64,000 bases of DNA from Brachynemurus nebulosus. Taxonomy: Eukaryota > Arthropoda > Insecta > Neuroptera > Myrmeleontidae. Where the stretch lies: contig JAPWDM010000001.1 in assembly GCA_035578155.1 (NCBI GenBank), forward strand, positions 80,478,925 to 80,542,924, given 5' to 3'. The notes under the pieces are model-generated. The model made no database searches. It saw nothing but the letters and a program-made list of their open reading frames with translations, and had not been told where the DNA came from. The position numbers were made by a program, and so were the translations under genes. Of the stretch, positions 23,113 to 34,594 are shown piece by piece (positions within the stretch are counted from its first letter, which is position 1; the number at the start of each line of letters is the position of its first letter).

Positions 23113-23861
23113 AAAACGCTTCTACTGTAAAATTATAAAAATGTTACATAACACTTTCATCCACTCATGTCTTCATTATATAATTTAGTTTATATGGAAT
23201 TGTTGACGAGTTAGTTGTACAGCGTCCATGACCATTAACATACTAAATTATCATCATATGGGTAGCTGATTCTTGGCTGAATGAAAAGAGTAGTTTTAAT
23301 ACCTACTGTAAACGCCAGGCCAATGACGATCAAAATTGTATTCATAATGTTAATTTCTTTATACCTATTAAGATTTTTGCCATTTCAACATTTTACATAC
23401 AATTCTTATCACAATTCTGAACAATTCTTATTATAATAAAAAATTAAAATAGTAATAATAATAATAATATAAATAATTAAAATAAAGTAATTTAAATAAA
23501 AAAAATATTCCTATTACTATTAAAAACGCAACTTATTTTCATTAAAATTAACTCTTTAAATGATTAAGACGAGTTAACTCATCCTGCTATACTTGACTGC
23601 AATTAAAAAATGATTCTAAATGCTTTGTTTTTAGGTATTAACTAATTAATTTTTAATAAATTTTTGAAAGTCGAAAAAAAACATTGTTCAATTTTAAATG
23701 AATAAATTGGCTCGAAAAAGATCCACCATGGTGACGTATGCGATGACGTCATATTTTGATACAAAAAAATATTAATGTGTTCGCACTAATGTAACGTTAG
23801 GTAACGTTTTGCAACATAAAATTTTCAACAAAAATATATTTTCAATAGATGTTAGATGTTA
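23113..23861. other. Foldback right arm and AT-rich insert
   Basis: The first 460 bp mirror 21,945-22,240. The rest has (TAA)n-like runs near 23,455 and GATGACGTCATATTTTG near 23,743. No gene. Confidence 0.5.
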
Positions 23862-24450
23862 CCCTACGTTTAGACATACGATTTTGATCGAATGTTAATC
23901 GAATCGAACGAAAATCGTATAACAATTGGATGTGTAAACCGGTGATCGAATTGTGATCGTATGGTCTTCGATTTTGAAAAGATTTTTATAAAAATAGATT
24001 GTAATCCTATTTCAGCTCGATTTTTTGAAAAACAAAATGGCGCCAACTGAAAATATTAAGAAAGATCATGTGCATATTATTATTATTATTTTAAAGATAA
24101 GTGTGCGTGGAGTTTATTTTTTCATTGACATTTGACATTTTAATTTGTTCAATTTTTAATGAGATTAAAACATAAAGAAAAATGCAATTGTATGGTGGAC
24201 ATTTTGTAATATTTCATATAATTATGTATATTTTATAATTGTCATTTAGATATAATGCTTTACAAATATAAAATCAGAGGTTATGTGAATACTTATAAGC
24301 TGATATTTTATGTCAGCGCCATTTCCTTTTTTTAAAATCGAAAGAAGAAATCGTATGTATGTAGATCGTATGTATGTAAACCCGCAAATATCATTAAACG
24401 ATTTTTATTTCGATTTTCATCCAATCAAAATCGTATGTATAAACGCTCCC
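23862..24450. mobile_element. PIF/Harbinger-like MITE
   Basis: Left end TTA|CCCTACGTTTAGACATACG (23,862) and right end CGTATGTATAAACGCTCCC|TTA (24,450). TIRs of about 28 bp continue into ATTTTGAT, with a 3-bp TTA duplication. Internal repeats of GATCGAAT/ATCGTATG. No open frame of note. Confidence 0.8.
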
Positions 24451-24727
24451 TTAATTTTTTTGTTTTGCAGTATTTACAATTACTTATTGTGTCCAGTCGA
24501 AATAATATTTAACATTCTTTTTTTGTAACCTTATCTATTGTATTTATCACTGGCAGTAAAAGGTCCGGCATTTTGAAACAAAAAATTTTCTCTATGGTTA
24601 AAATAAAAGAGTTAATTCAAGAGAATTAGCTAAATTCTAAGTAATTAACAACACATTTTCTAGCAACTTGAACATATTATTATATTAACAAGAAATTTTA
24701 TCTAAAATCTTGTACAATATTACTCTT

Positions 24728-25148
24728 CTACTTAAGGTTGCTAAGAAAGTGGAGGCAGGAAAGTTAGGTTGGTTATACTGTCCTATGTTAAATACATAAC
24801 CGTATTTGTTGCCAACTTTAAATAAATAAAACTTATGCCGTTAAAACTTATGAAATTATGTTTTTTTGCTAAAAGACATATACTTATTAATAATTATATT
24901 TCAAATTTGATTGTTCCCAATACTTTTTATAATCTAAAATATTTTTTAATGTATATAAGACAATTCACAATGTGATGTGTAAAATACGGCAACACTGTCA
25001 AATTTTAGTAGTTTTTCCGCTCTGACACGTGAATGTTAACACTTCAAGTATAACCAAAAAGTTACATATTACTATTGTTTGTTAATGAGTCGTTACTGAA
25101 ATTAAAATCGTTTACTATTTAAACTTTTTTATATTCAGCATTATAAAA
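24728..25148. other. Presumed 5' flank of the MULE gene
   Basis: No coding region. CGGCAACACTGTC (about 24,988) faintly mirrors TTGCCAAAC near 29,670 downstream of the gene, a possible but weak terminal repeat of the element. Confidence 0.3.
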
Positions 25149-27622
25149 ATGGAAATTAATGAATCTTCAGTAAAAAAAAAGTTTCGATGGAAAAATAAGT
25201 GGGTAACAGAATCAGTTTATCGTCAATGACTCAAGCAAACTTTTAATACACAAAAGAAAAAATCCAATTCGTCTCTCAATAATGATGCTCCAAAAAAATC
25301 AAAATTACAAAATAATAATGACAGTGAATTTAAAAGTTTATTTGTTGGAAAACGTTTATTGGACTTAAAATTACGGGCTAAGAACATGATTTGTAAATGT
25401 GGGACATTTTTATCTTTTCAATATATTGAAAATGAATTTCGGACTGGATTATCATCAGTATTCCATATTCGTTGTCATGATTGTTTATTGGTTAATTTAG
25501 TACCAACAGACACAGAAATTAAAACTGATACTGGCAGAACTCTTCATGAAACTAATGCTAGAATAATATTAGGTAAATTCATTCTAATATTGAATATGAA
25601 TAACCAAACTCATTTTTTATGTCAGAATAATAATATTTCCTTCATCATTTTATTCAGGTTATGATGCTGGTCTAGGATGTACTCATTTAAATAAAATCCT
25701 AGGATCCCTTAATATGCCTAGTTTTAATAGCCATTTATTTCAAATGTATGAATCAGAAGTAGGAGCTGCTGCTGAAAACATAGCAAAAAAGCTGTGAAAA
25801 AGCAGTTTTGATTGAGCGAAATTTAACCTTACAAAATCTAGAAAGCATACAGGCTATGTTGTAAGTCCGTGAACATTCTACCTATAGGGGGTGAATACTA
25901 ATTAATTATGAAATTATATAATATTATTTAATTATAAACTGTGTATAGATTATAAAGTTTATAAAAAGCGTCATAAATATTTTTTTTTTAGAATCATTGA
26001 CATTTTTACAGATATTTACATAAGTTTCATATTATACAGTGGATCTTTTAAAAAATTTACTGTGGTATATTTTCTATTGTACATTACGAGTTAATTGTTT
26101 ATGAATGTCTTTACACTAAGTAATATTCAAATTAAAAATCATGATTCAATGAAATTTATCTTCAAAATTATAGATGTAATTATTTATTTTTTTTTTTTTT
26201 TTGATAGATTTTTATCTGTTTTTCCTTTATTTCTGATTATTCATACATTTTCGCTCTCCATATCTATACTTTTTTTATTTATTTTTTAGACCTGATGGCT
26301 TGGAAAAAAATTTTCTTTTACCGGATTCACTTACTAATATTCCAGCTTAAAAATTACTTGCACATTCCTTGCCTGATCCTAATGAATCTATCGACGAAAC
26401 TCAAATATCATCCTCACCTCAACCTGAACAATATCCATTACCTTCCATCAACAAATTTAATGTACAAGCAACTGATCGTGTTCGTATTATGGTATCATAT
26501 GATATGGGATGGAGCAAGAGAGGTTTAGGACGAAATTATGATAGTAATAATGGATACGGTGGATTGATTGGTGTGTTAAGTGGCCGTATACTTGAGTACG
26601 GTACAAAATATCGAAAGTGTTGACTTAAAACACGATGTGACTTAAAACACGATAAGAACAGTCATGATTGTCGATTAAATTATTATGGGAGTTCCAAAGG
26701 AATGAAAGCTAATTTGGCTGTTGATTTGATAGTACAAAGTCGTATACTTGAGAATGCTCGTGTTGAAGTTGGAGTTTTAGTTGGCGATGATGACAGCTCA
26801 ACTATTTCAGCTGTAAGACTAGCTACCAATCGTACAATTGATAAATTTTCTGAAATGAGCCATACAAGTAAAGGTGTTAAAAAACAACTATATAATATTC
26901 AAATAGATCATAAAGAATTGACTAAAAATACATTTGAATACTTACAACGGTGCTTTTCTTATGCAGTTGCCCAAAATAAAGGTAATAAACTAAACATGGC
27001 TAATTCAATTCGTTAAATTCCTGATCATGTGTTCAATAATCATGAAAAATATGGACAATGGTGTGGACAGTTAAAAGATAAAGGGAACTATCAGCATACA
27101 GTAATTAAAGAAGGATTCATTGATCAATCATTATACGAAGCTTTACTTAAAATCTTTAATCAATTAGCAAATAATGTAGATAAGTTCGCCAATGCCACGT
27201 CAAGTCAGTTAAATGAAAATTTAAATGCGATAATGATTAGTAAAGCACCCAAATCACGTTGTTACAATTTAAGCTCTTCATCATATTTTCAATTTGCAAT
27301 GGCAGTTGCTAATAAAAATTTAGGATCTAATTATTATATTAATGAAAGTTTAAAGTTTATGTGTTTATCGTCTGGGACATATACACAAAAATTTATAGAA
27401 TTGAAACAACGTTATGCAGATAGAAGGAAAAATATTATTAATACACCAGCTTTCAAATGTAGACGAAACCTTTTAAAAAAATATAAAACAATACCACGAA
27501 AAAGAAAAGAAATCAAGGATGATACAGCATACGAGTCAGCTATGGGGCTTTTAGATATTTCAGCCGTAAATTTAAATAAAAAAAAAAAAATAATGAAAAT
27601 AATAGCAATAATAATAATTAAG
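25149..27622 (+). pseudogene. Mutator-like (MULE) transposase, two introns, transposase part
   Basis: The ATG at 25,149 follows an AT-rich leader. Exon 1 runs to 25,572 with one stop (25,227) and has paired cysteines (ICKCGTF, HIRCHDC). Intron 25,573-25,657 is GTAAAT...TTCAG; its removal joins RIILG to YDAGLGCTHLNKIL in frame. Exon 2 (to 25,860) has an indel near 25,790. Intron 25,861-26,289 is GTAAGT...TTTTTTAG. Exon 3 is a single frame with stops at 26,348, 26,624 and 27,014. It encodes VSYDMGWSKRGLGRNYDSNN (the first catalytic Asp region), a KC...C...H-D-C cluster, LVGDDDSSTI, WCGQLKDKGNY and MISKAPKSRCYNLSS. The order and motifs match the animal Mutator-type transposase domain (Pfam 'Mutator'). 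The frame enters an Asn-rich linker and is cut at 27,622 by the 1,000-bp insert. A 17-bp tandem duplication (GACTTAAAACACGA twice) lies at 26,625-26,655. The domain order is certain; activity is not possible in this copy. Confidence 0.85.
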
Positions 27623-28622
27623 CCGGGAATAAATCCAACCCCTCGTCCTCGTCGTGCTCGGCGATAACTGCTAGCTGGCTAGTAGGCTAACGAGGCACTG
27701 GTTTGTTAATAAATTAAGACAACACAAATCTTTTAACACATATTCACGTTTATTATTGTTGTTTTTGTCCCCTTTGTGTTTTCTGCCACTGGAGGTCCAT
27801 GGGGCCTCCAACGGTGTTGTTGTAATCCCCACTGTACCACTGGGCGGTTCTAGGCCCCCAGGATTACAGTGAGTTGTCTGTGATATTATGTTATTTTGTT
27901 ACCGTTATTTTTTCTTCTTATTGAGTTTTTGTTGTTCTTTTGCTGATGGAGTCTTTTGGAATTTCCAGCAGCTTTGTTATGATCCCCACTGCACCATCAA
28001 GTGGCCTTAGCCCCCGTGACTGCAGTGGGTCACTGTGATAAAATACCTGTGATAATACCTGTGATATCTATTGATTTATTTATTTTGTGTCATTGTTTTA
28101 TTGTGTCCTTTTTATGTCACCCGAGGCCCTCTACACCGAAGGTGGCATAGTCATTGTTGAATTATGCTCACTGGAGGGTTGTCAACGACCTCCGGTGATG
28201 TAGCTGTCGATTGTCCTTTTTTTTCTTCTACCTTTTGTCATATATTCACTGCGCTTCATGGCTCGGTCTGATTGGGAATATGTGATTTGCCCAGCAACAT
28301 TGGATTTTCTGTTAAATCTAGTGTTGCACGATTGTCTCTCTGTACACGAGGACAGGACACTCATTGCTTTTACTACGTCCTGTCCCGACCGAGCATATTT
28401 ATGGGCCCTGGGATGGCAGGGCCTCACCGTTGGTATTTTGTTTTTAACGTGTTTGTTTATCCTTTGTCTATTACATCTATGTGTCCCTGTCTTTTAGTGT
28501 GTTTTATTTTTCTTGTGTGTATGGCGGCGCATGCCCGCCGCTGGCGATGCCGCCGAGTACTGCTGACCGCGCCAGCCACCGGCAGCAGTACCCCAATTTT
28601 AAGAAGAAAAATAATAATCAAG
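27623..28622. mobile_element. 1,000-bp GC-rich, hairpin-rich insertion with 13-bp target duplication
   Basis: Flanked by AATAATAATTAAG (27,610-27,622) and AATAATAATCAAG (28,610-28,622), 12 of 13 identical and exactly 1,000 bp apart, which marks an insertion into the Asn codons of the MULE linker. It is far richer in G+C than its surroundings. It contains several short hairpins: CACTGGAGG...CCTCCAACGGTG (27,787), GTAATCC...GGATTAC (27,831-27,873), CCCACTGCA...TGCAGTGGG (27,985-28,030), ATGTCACCC...GGTGGCATAG (28,114) and CACTGGAGG...CCTCCGGTG (28,170). Two of them look like diverged copies of one unit. On the minus strand it would end in an (ATT)n-like tail at the target site, as LINEs and SINEs do, but no Pol III box or coding domain is recognised. 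Identity unknown. Confidence 0.75.
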
Positions 28623-29477
28623 AATTAATTGTACAAGATGTCATATTTTTTGACCTCGAAACTGCAAGTTTTTTGACTACAACAGAAATTCTTCAAATAG
28701 CTGCGAAATATAAAGACAATTTATTTGAAATTTATATTACTCCAACTAAATCTATCTCAGTTGCTGCATCTAATGTTAATCATTTAACAACTATCAATGG
28801 GGGACTTTTTTATCGTGGTCAAAAATTTTCATCAACATCCATTCAAGGCTTTTTTTATGTTTTTTACAAGACTTTTGTTTTTTCAAAATCTACTGGAAAA
28901 TTATATGTGCTTGTAGCTCATAATTGTACATTTGATCAAGCTCGTTTATTATATGTATTAAAAAAAAAAAAACGAACACGTTAAACTTATTTAGTCAAGT
29001 TATTTCAGGATTTACTGATACTCTTCCTATATTCAAATATAAATTAAATAGAAAATGTAATTGCAACCAAACATTTTTAGCTCAAGAATTACTAGGAATA
29101 TCTGATGATGAAGCACATAATGCAATTCAGGATGTATCAATTTTAAAGTCACTTATTGAGCATTTAAAAATTACAAATAAAGATTTAATAGACAACAAAC
29201 ATCCTTGAATAACGTATTAAAAAAAGGGCAGCAAGATATTGAAAAAAAAAATTACGAAGACCTTAACTCCATTAGAAAATGTTATTTCTTCGGACATTAT
29301 GAAAAAAATAGCAAAAAAGTCAATTACATACGATAATTTAGTGAACAGTGTCTTGAAAAATGGTCGTCAAGGATTGCTTTATTATCAAGCAAAATTAATA
29401 ACAAAGTTCGCGTCACTCAGAATAAACGAATACTAAATATGTTAGAAAATTTTTTTTCAGATATTTTACATGAATAA
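28623..29477 (+). pseudogene. DEDDh 3'-5' exonuclease domain and C-terminal tail of the MULE protein
   Basis: The frame resumes after the insert as QELIVQDVIFFDLETA: Exo I motif D-x-E at codons 28,652-28,660. Exo II is AHNCTFDQARLL (Asp codon 28,934). A poly-A tract (28,967-28,976) breaks the frame, and Exo III follows in the next frame as HNAIQDVSIL (His 29,116 and Asp 29,131, the H-x4-D signature), after CNCNQTFLAQELLGI. The tail reads VISSDIMKKIAKKSITYDNL, NGRQGLLYYQAKL and then, after a further frameshift, VTQNKRILNMLENFF, ending near 29,477 with AATAAA overlapping. This is a DnaQ-like exonuclease fold, as also seen at the C-terminus of PML-type proteins. With the insert removed, its frame joins the MULE Asn-rich linker, so it was probably one protein. 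Its role in transposition (end trimming or repair) is inference. Confidence 0.8.
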
Positions 29478-30375
29478 AATTTATTTGTTGTGTAAATTTG
29501 TTAATTTTATACATATCTTAAATTTTTAAAGAATAACAATAATTTTAACTTAAAAGAAAAATATTAAAATTAATAATTTTATAAAAATCCATAATAATAT
29601 AATACAAATAATACTCTGTTCAAATTGTGCGCGCCTACCTCGCTTCTTTCTCATCCAGCAATGTTGCCAAACTTACTGTAGGTGATTACAATTTTCCATA
29701 ACTTTAGTATTATTATTCGATATAAATATTTATCTCAGAAACAAAGAACAAGACTTTTGAAACTTGGTACAGGTATTCATAAACCTGTGATAATTGCTAT
29801 GCATATTTGTTGTAAAACGAACATTTCTGACTGTCAAGATATAGCTTTTTATATAAATGTGTTAACCTATGTGAAAGTGTAACTTCCAAAATTTTTTACT
29901 CGCTAACTAAGAACAAGATAGACTTCAAAATTCCACAGGACCTTCTTTATTATTTCAATAATAAATTGTCAAATTTTCAAGAAGCTCTCATTAAAATTTT
30001 TTTGCTTCTTAACAACCTTAAATAGATATAGTCATATGAAGTCATAATAGAATGGCTACACAACAAAAGGCTAAGTTTTTCGAAGGACAAAACATGTATT
30101 AATTTCACTTGAAAAAAAAAAAAAACGTATTATCCCCAAAAATATATTTTGGTGTCGACTTAACTGCTATTACACGAATTAATAGAAAAATGTCTAAAGT
30201 CGATAAATATTTTAAAAGTGTTACACTTATTAGGGTGGTGATAAATGCTTCAATTAAGTTGCCAACTTGTACTAGTACTTTACTGCAGAGTTATAAATTA
30301 CAAAAAAGCCGTGAGCAATCGAGTTCCATCACTCGAGTCGAATTTACCTCTCATCTTCGATATTTTTAAGGTATC
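29478..30375. other. Downstream flank, no gene
   Basis: AT-rich. Open frames of 66 and 86 codons (29,682 and 30,109) lack motifs. A GC-richer patch at 29,630-29,680 could be the 3' end of the MULE element. Confidence 0.5.
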
Positions 30376-30379
30376 TTAA

Positions 30380-30759
30380 CCGCTTAACGTAAATGAGACA
30401 TATTTGTCCCCAATTTATCTTTATGTTTTATGCAATAATGGTACGATTTAAAAGTTGTCCGTTTCAATTTTTTTTTAAAATCTTTGTGCGTTATAAATTA
30501 TTGCGATAAAAAATTATCTTGGTAAGTAAATTATAGTAAGATAAGTAAAGTAGAATATTTTAATTACTTTAAATTTTTCATACTTTCGTAATTTGTACTA
30601 TTTACTGAAACTGGGACATATTTGTCCCATGCTCAAAAATTATATTAAAATATATTAGGTAATTATAATTTGTTAGTTATATGTTTAAATAGGTCCTAAT
30701 AAAGTTTTAAACATAACATAATTTTTTTCACTCTCCCTACGCTTATGTGCGTGAAGGGG
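30380..30759. mobile_element. piggyBac-type MITE
   Basis: TTAA on both sides (30,376-30,379 and 30,760-30,763), with short TIRs CCGCTTAACG (left) and the complement of CGTGAAGGGG (right). The inner motif GGGACATATTTGTCCC occurs twice (30,391 and 30,613, first copy imperfect). No coding region. Confidence 0.6.
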
Positions 30760-30763
30760 TTAA

Positions 30764-31489
30764 AGTGATTGAAATCTGTGTTTTTATTGTATTTATGTGT
30801 CTCACAAAAAATTAGTAAAATTTTATACTAGAAAATTGCGATGTTCCTGTAAATAAATATTGTAATATGCATAGATATTTATAAACAAAATTGTAATTAT
30901 GGCACGCAAAATTCGACAACAAACTTTGATTTCAATAAATATGTAAATTAAAATGATCTTGCAAAAGCGATACTTAAATTTTTAATTTTATTAAATCAGT
31001 CAGTGGTGCGAGCCTTAGTGCGGTCGCACCATTTGGACCGCCCTTAGGGCGCCTCTGCGTAAAAGAACATACATATGTATTGCTATATATTAACATCAAA
31101 GGAACATAACGCGATATAAGAAGGTCCAGACAATACATTTGTTAATATTATTGGGACATAAGTCATAACAATTTTAATTACTTTCATGTATGCAATTTAT
31201 TTCTTTAAATTGTTATCATCTTAAATTCCTAGAAATTTAGTTTTGACAAGTATCATATTATGTAATATGCATCCTTTAAGGCGGTAATTCTACGTAACGC
31301 GGAGAATTTTAAGCTTATTTTAGGATTTTTTTTCTGTATTAAAATAAAATACAACCTTTCCAGTTTTTTTATGTTTTTATTGGTATTTTAGACTACGAAA
31401 AAATTTTTTCTTACTCAATTTTACAATGATTTATTTATGTTTTTGAGGTCAAAGCGGACTACTCAAAAAAAGAAACATGAGTGGGTGGG
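30764..31489. other. AT-rich stretch with one GC-rich hairpin
   Basis: The only notable item is GCGGTCGCACC...GGACCGCCCTTAGGGCGCC (about 31,020-31,060), a compact hairpin that could be the end of a repeat. No gene. Confidence 0.4.
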
Positions 31490-31817
31490 TGGTGGGCAGT
31501 AGCTCTCCATTTGTAATGATCTAAAGTAAAAAATCCACCATATTCTTTTTTATAGATTTGTCCCTATCGTCTGAACTAGGATTAAACATTTATACTAATA
31601 AATAACAAAATGGTGGACTTAAAAAAAAATTTTTCGATAATTGTAATTTTTTTCATTGAAAATAAAAATAAATAAATAAATAAATAAAAAGAATAAGAAA
31701 TTATTATTAAAAATAAATGATTCTAGCTCGGACGATAACCACTAATACGTAAAAGAACATGTTAAAATAAATTATAGTCCGATCGGTTTATTAAAATTTC
31801 GTCTCTACTGCCCACCA
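31490..31817. repeat. Small MITE, about 330 bp
   Basis: Inverted ends GGTGGGCAGTAGCTCTCCAT (left) and CGTCTCTACTGCCCACC (right), with weaker matching inward. Interior AT-rich with (TAAA)n. No target duplication fixed. Confidence 0.6.
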
Positions 31818-32177
31818 GTCGAAAAAATGTAACTTCTAGAAAAACATGTTGAAAGTTTTAGTAACAAATTTTTAAAAAATATCATAAATACGAAAAAGAA
31901 TTTTCATAAAAAATATTTACACACTAGACTTCAGACAAGATGATCGCTAACAGAGTCAGAGTGTACAGTATTTTAAACTGGAGAGTCATAAATTTTTTTG
32001 CTTTGATCATAAACAGAAAAAATATTTTTAATTTTGTTTTAAAAGTTAATTTTATTGCTATTCACATATTATTTTGTAAGTGTATCTACTACAGAGCAGA
32101 TGTATATATTTTCCACAAAACAGTAAAATGTTTGCCCCCCTCCCTCAACAATAATATGTACTCTAGAACTGATAAGC
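31818..32177. other. AT-rich spacer
   Basis: An 83-codon frame at 31,940-32,191 lacks recognisable features. Nothing called. Confidence 0.5.
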
Positions 32178-32346
32178 TGAGCGTCCATTAGGTCATAAAC
32201 GCGGCACGGTTCTTACATCAATAAGATATCCGGGGCGGTAGCGCGTCGCTCTGTCGACCTAGTGGACGCACCTGCATTTATTCAGATGTATTTATCTCCG
32301 AGAGCGGAACTGCACCGCGCCGCGTTCCCGACCTAGTGGACGCTCA
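32178..32346. mobile_element. Short GC-rich MITE, 169 bp
   Basis: TIRs TGAGCGTCCATTAGGTC (left) and GACCTAGTGGACGCTCA (right) match except at one or two bases. A further internal copy GACCTAGTGGACGCACC lies at about 32,257. The ends resemble Harbinger MITEs, but I see no TTA duplication. Confidence 0.75.
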
Positions 32347-32704
32347 ACTTTAGGGATCAATGTACTCCGTTCCGCGATACTTACGGATAATTTTAATTAT
32401 AAAGATAATCTTACTTATAAAGATAATTTTCTTGGAGCGCCAACACTATAATTATGCTTTTCACAATACGCCCTTCTATATGCTGCAACTTCGAAATTTG
32501 AATTTCCGTCTATAATTTTCACAGTACACTTTTAGTGAATTTTACTTTTAAAATACATACAGGTAACCACCGAAGAGCACGGTACTCGAAGAACACGAGT
32601 ACCTTTCCCCGAATTATATGGTTTGACACGACATGATTTTTAAGTAATTTTTTTGAAAAAGAATAAAATACATAATTATACTATATATCTGATATAATAT
32701 TATA
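32347..32704. other. Spacer
   Basis: Contains CGAAGAACACGAGTAC near 32,590, a motif that recurs in altered form near 39,840. No gene. Confidence 0.4.
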
Positions 32705-33400
32705 CCAGTCCTCAATGTATGCGAATATATCCGTTCCATGTGGATTTGATTTACACGAATAAAAATCGTGTAAATTGAATTTCTCATTATAAAAGAAAAA
32801 GTACTGTAAATAAAAACTACTAAAAATTTAGAAAATCTTCTTTTTGGTGAAAACTAGAGGTAAGAATGTAACTATACCCCATTTCAAATACAATTAATCA
32901 TGAGTCATCGTTAAAAAATTAAATAATTTTTATATTCGAAACAAATCAATCTGCTATTCTTTTCTAAAAATAAACTACAAATTCAAAATTTAGATAAATG
33001 CAATAATGAAAGAGATATAGCCAAGAAAGCGGAAATTATTTAAATTCATAAGTGATGAAGCATGGTTAAATTTAAGTAAAATGGACCATACTTAAAAATT
33101 TTAGAGAATTTTATTTTAGAAATGGTAACGAATATCTAGAAGGGTTGTATATTTTAAATTCTGAAAATATCGTTATTTTCGACATGGATAATTTTCGGTA
33201 ACGAAAAATGGGTCTTGACAGTCTCAATATGTTTGGAATACCCACAACTTGCTTCACTTAAGCCTTCGTGATTTTTGAGCATCGATGAACGGTTTACGAG
33301 ATATTTACGATAAGTTTTCAATAACGTAAAGCATCATTTACAAACAAATATAATGAAAAAAATACCCCTGTCGCAGCATTCTGCCTAACATAGCGAATTT
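32705..33400 (+). repeat. Interspersed repeat, copy A
   Basis: Two blocks match the repeat region at 37,170-38,160: GTGGATTTGATTTACACGAA and TCATTATAAAAG...AAATAAAAACTACTA (32,740-32,830), and ATAATTTTCGGTAACG...TACGAGATATTTACGAT (33,187-33,315). One unit of the downstream tandem array is present here in degenerate form. No coding region. Confidence 0.7.
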
Positions 33401-34257
33401 CCAAAGACTTATATTTATACCTCTAAAATGTTTCCCTTTGTGACAATGAAGATTTTTGGGTAGTTGGTTGGGTAGTTTATTTTTCGCTCTTTTGGGATTC
33501 CAGGACCTTGGTGGACCTCTTATGAGCGGTACAAAAGCAAAGTCTGCGAACTATACTTTTCTACGAAATGAAGAAATTGTAAAATAAGCACGAACATATT
33601 AATACCCATATACAAACATTAAATATTTGAAAAACACCTCTCTGGTTATCTCCAGTAGGAAAATTCAATCAAATAATCCGGCTCAAAGCAAGCTCAGCAT
33701 TTTCCATTCAAATGCCTAAAGTAAACTTAGCACTCTCCACTTTCATTATTTTACTTAAAATGTTTGTTGCCTTTTCAGGTAAAAGACAATAAATTATTTA
33801 AATAAAACATTGTTGTCTTTGAAGTTATTCAAACCTTTAGTTACGCCACGGTTAAGAGTACCTTCAAACATGCATAATTTTACGTTAAAGTATTGTTGTT
33901 TCAATGTGGTTTAACGTAATTTTTGTGCAGTTGTAGCAAAATATAAATAGTTTTAATTCCATGTAAACTTAATCTAACGTTTGTGACATAAAACAAATGT
34001 TCTTGATAATTTTTCTAAAAAAAAATGGAAATAATATATACAAAATCTTATTCAATTGAGAGAAATAAAATATAGCTAAATCGTTAACATGGATTAAGGG
34101 TATCATGTCACGCCACTTATAAAGCTTTTTTTTCGACTGTAGAATCGCAAAATATGAGACAGAAAATAAAAGACTGTGAGTGTGAATGAAATGGAGAACA
34201 ACATAATTCCTAATGTATTTACCCTTTCTCAAAAAGTAATTCACCTAGAGAAATGGT
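33401..34257. other. No recognised gene
   Basis: Open frames up to 91 codons are rich in Phe/Ile/Lys and show no motif. Confidence 0.5.
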
Positions 34258-34452
34258 TCAAAATCCTTTTTTAAGTAATTTGCCTCGTTCTTTCGATTGG
34301 TGTAAAAATAAATTTGAAAACTCCTTAATTCTAGCAAGAAATTCATTTTGTTGACAAAAAATGGCCATAAAACGTACTTCTGGGCATCCGACGTGTCTAG
34401 CTAACGAAGTATCCAAGCCAAACCAGATTCCAGCTCCCATACCAAATTTCAT
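34258..34452 (-). CDS. Possible small protein or exon, unidentified
   Basis: 64 codons from ATG (MKFGMGAGIWFGLDTSLARH) to TGA. The composition is balanced (Gly, Ala, Arg, Glu, Cys present) and unlike the Lys/Ile/Asn/Phe-rich noise frames around it. The middle part (GCPEVRFMAIFCQQNEF) and a basic C-terminus are seen; no domain is recognised. A (TA)n array begins 47 bp beyond the start. It could be a fragment of a transposable element. Confidence 0.25.
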   Translation of the reverse strand: MKFGMGAGIWFGLDTSLARHVGCPEVRFMAIFCQQNEFLARIKEFSNLFLHQSKERGKLLKKGF

Positions 34453-34495
34453 AAGCTTTTAACGTTTCGTTCGAAAATTATCGTGACGACACACA

Positions 34496-34498
<3 letters not shown>

Positions 34499-34591
<93 letters not shown>
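34499..34591. repeat. (TA)n microsatellite
   Basis: About 46 TA units. Confidence 0.95.

Positions 34592-34594
<3 letters not shown>

Larger units (their letters stand above)
21835..24727. mobile_element. Composite foldback element, about 2.9 kb
   Basis: Outer inverted ends share GATAAAATTTCTTGTTAATA, TGTTCAAGTTG and GAAAATGTGTTGTTAATTA (21,850-21,945 against 24,615-24,725). A second block (21,945-22,240 against 23,112-23,570; for example GAAGACATG...GTGTTATGTAAC) continues the palindrome toward the core at about 22,650. The right arm is interrupted by roughly 1 kb (about 23,575-24,608) that includes a Harbinger-like MITE. No transposase. Probably a Foldback-type element. Confidence 0.75.

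Noticed and set aside
28258..28628. Overlapping open frames of 79-118 codons in the GC-rich insert
   Set aside because: Low stop density from high GC content; no domain, and frames exist on both strands. The 3' frame only runs on into the exonuclease.
24980..29690. Possible TIRs of the MULE (GGCAACACTG near 24,990 and its complement near 29,670)
   Set aside because: Only about 11 of 18 bases agree, and similar GGCAACACTG phrases occur elsewhere (for example 9,928), so the ends cannot be fixed.
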